DNA from: Symbiodinium natans | Taxonomy: Eukaryota; Sar; Dinophyceae; Suessiales; Symbiodiniaceae | Direction of reading: 5' to 3' | Assembly (NCBI GenBank): GCA_905221605.1 | Contig: CAJNDS010001422.1 | Location: 1-19,354 of the forward strand | DNA length: 19,354 bases | Shown here: positions 18,995 to 19,354 of the stretch, piece after piece | Position numbering within the stretch: the first letter of the stretch is position 1 | Layout: the number at the start of each line of letters is the position of its first letter | Made by a program: the position numbers and the translations under genes | Notes under the pieces: generated by a model | Told to the model about the DNA's origin: nothing | Seen by the model: only the letters and a program-made list of their open reading frames with translations | Databases searched by the model: none

Positions 18995-19008
18995 GTGCTC
19001 CGCTACCA
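18995..19008 (-). other. Primer-binding site (PBS), initiator-Met-tRNA type
   Basis: Directly abutting the 5' LTR, the minus strand reads TGGTAGCGGAGCAC. This would pair with a tRNA ending GCTCCGCTACCA. The leading TGG matches the CCA tail. The implied acceptor stem would pair AGCGGAG with CTCCGCT, giving an A1:U72 pair and discriminator A, which are hallmarks of eukaryotic initiator tRNA-Met. The copia standard TGGTATCAGAGC is similar at 10 of 12 positions. Whether the host tRNA matches exactly cannot be tested here. Confidence 0.75.
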
Positions 19009-19143
19009 TGCTAAACTTCAAGTCGCTCTTTTTCCTTGAACCGGTAAAGGCGCTGTCGGTAAAACATGAGTCACAAATCCACACATGCTCATCAACCCTT
19101 TGGGTTGGTAGGTGGGGTTCCCAGGTAGTAGAAAAACTTTACA
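19009..19143 (-). repeat. 5' LTR of the retrotransposon
   Basis: A 135-bp terminal repeat which I find identical, base for base, to 10211-10345. In element sense it starts TGTAAAG and ends TTTAGCA. A compact hairpin (caaccc-ttt-gggttg, 19093-19107) lies inside and could act in termination, polyadenylation or packaging, but this is not shown. I see no TATA box. A short T run (agtttttc in element sense, near 19129-19137) could serve as a dinoflagellate-type T-rich promoter element, which is speculative. At 135 bp the LTR is very short for a copia element, where several hundred bp is common. Confidence 0.95.
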
Positions 19144-19148
19144 GCTTT
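19144..19148. repeat. Target-site duplication, right copy (gcttt)
   Basis: Matches 10206-10210. The following sequence, tcagcaaccgaatctg, continues array unit D exactly as in units A to C. Confidence 0.93.
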
Positions 19149-19260
19149 TCAGCAACCGAATCTGAGCATCGAGGTCGTGCCAGGAAAGGGGGCCTGGGGG
19201 TCCTAGTTTAGGGGGTCCATTTGGCCCGCAAAATTAACTACACCCCTCCAGCCCCCCACA

Positions 19261-19354
19261 GTTGCAGCCGCAACCAACAACAATTCACGGGCTGCGAACA
19301 CACAGACCACCTCCACAAGAGATTCTACTTCAGCTCAACACGACAGCTGTCGTT
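19261..19354. repeat. Nested subrepeat D1, start only
   Basis: The first ~94 bp of the subrepeat, with a private 12-bp deletion. Continues beyond the window. Confidence 0.9.

Larger units (their letters stand above)
10211..19143 (-). mobile_element. Full-length Ty1/copia-type LTR retrotransposon, recently inserted
   Basis: An 8933-bp element bounded by two 135-bp direct repeats that begin TG and end CA on the plus strand. It is flanked by the 5-bp duplication gcttt. Equivalent positions in units A, B and C carry the uninterrupted target (tttttgcttttcagc), so both ends are fixed to the base. Coding order on the minus strand is ORF1, gag, protease, integrase, reverse transcriptase, RNase H, then a C-terminal extension. 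Integrase upstream of RT is diagnostic of Ty1/copia as opposed to Ty3/gypsy. The LTRs appear identical, which implies very recent integration. Several frame breaks make it doubtful that this copy encodes an intact polyprotein as printed. The host is probably a dinoflagellate (inference). Confidence 0.95.
19144..19354. repeat. Long tandem repeat unit D, right part, resumed after the retrotransposon
   Basis: Continues unit D from the target site through gaggtcgtgccaggaaaggggg and into the first subrepeat. It shares gggggtcctag with B and C, where A has gggggttcctag. A 12-bp deletion in the CAG/CAA-rich start of the subrepeat (caaccaacaacaattc, 19271-19286) is not seen in other copies. Runs off the window edge. 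Confidence 0.94.

Noticed and set aside
17726-19084. The N-terminal ~450 codons of the frame that opens inside the LTR and runs into gag-pol
   Set aside because: Translation is Trp/Gln/His/Ser-rich with no domain and starts within the LTR. The alternative frame (ORF1) has coherent repeats and a coiled coil. Kept as a finding about dual open frames but not as a gene start.
19204-19214. A telomere-like TTTAGGG word in each array unit (tagtttagggggtcc)
   Set aside because: Single occurrence per unit, not tandem, so no telomere or interstitial telomeric repeat.
1-19354. Dinoflagellate spliced-leader relict, rRNA, tRNA, snRNA or CRISPR array
   Set aside because: Scanned by eye for the spliced-leader core (GCCATTTTGGCTC) and its complement, and for familiar RNA gene cores. 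Only partial chance matches such as gtccatttggcccgc were seen. The repeats are long and contiguous, unlike CRISPR repeat-spacer structure.

Overview
The window looks like nuclear DNA from a eukaryote with a large, repeat-rich genome, most likely a dinoflagellate. That assignment is inference. It rests on a Ty1/copia-type polyprotein with a Lys/Gly-rich nucleocapsid, an integrase zinc segment of the HxxTHxPxxPWCxxC style, an SAP-like module before the integrase, and long non-genic tandem repeats. I see no spliced-leader relict, rRNA or tRNA gene, and no bacterial-style operon.

Layout. (1) Positions 1-10210 are a head-to-tail array of long repeat units: A 1-2668, B 2669-5396, C 5397-8984, and the left part of D 8985-10210. 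Unit length varies mostly because a nested subrepeat of about 400-470 bp occurs twice in A and B but four times in C. All but one subrepeat carries a (CA)n tract of varying length. I find no convincing gene in the array. (2) Positions 10211-19143 hold one complete LTR retrotransposon of 8933 bp, read on the minus strand. It has identical 135-bp LTRs (TG...CA), a 5-bp target duplication (gcttt), a primer-binding site abutting the 5' LTR and a purine tract abutting the 3' LTR. (3) Positions 19144-19354 resume unit D exactly where it was broken. The element therefore sits in one unit of an array that already existed.

The element, read from 19143 down to 10211, contains: 5' LTR; a 37-nt leader; ORF1 (427 aa, Pro/Glu/Arg-rich, no recognised domain); gag-pol (two hydrophobic segments, capsid-like region, Gly/Lys-rich tract, CCHC knuckle, DSGA protease, SAP-like module, copia integrase); reverse transcriptase; RNase H; a C-terminal extension with a transmembrane helix, six EGPQEPQE repeats and a small His/Cys putative zinc module; purine tract; 3' LTR. 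The gene order PR-IN-RT-RH is that of Ty1/copia (Pseudoviridae).

Three frame changes interrupt the polyprotein: IN to RT, RT to RNase H, and before the C-terminal zinc module. The last two fall exactly at short homopolymers. With identical LTRs, these are either very young lesions or consensus errors in a long-read assembly. The most unusual parts are ORF1, the N-terminal hydrophobic segments, the SAP-like module and the membrane-plus-zinc C-terminal tail.
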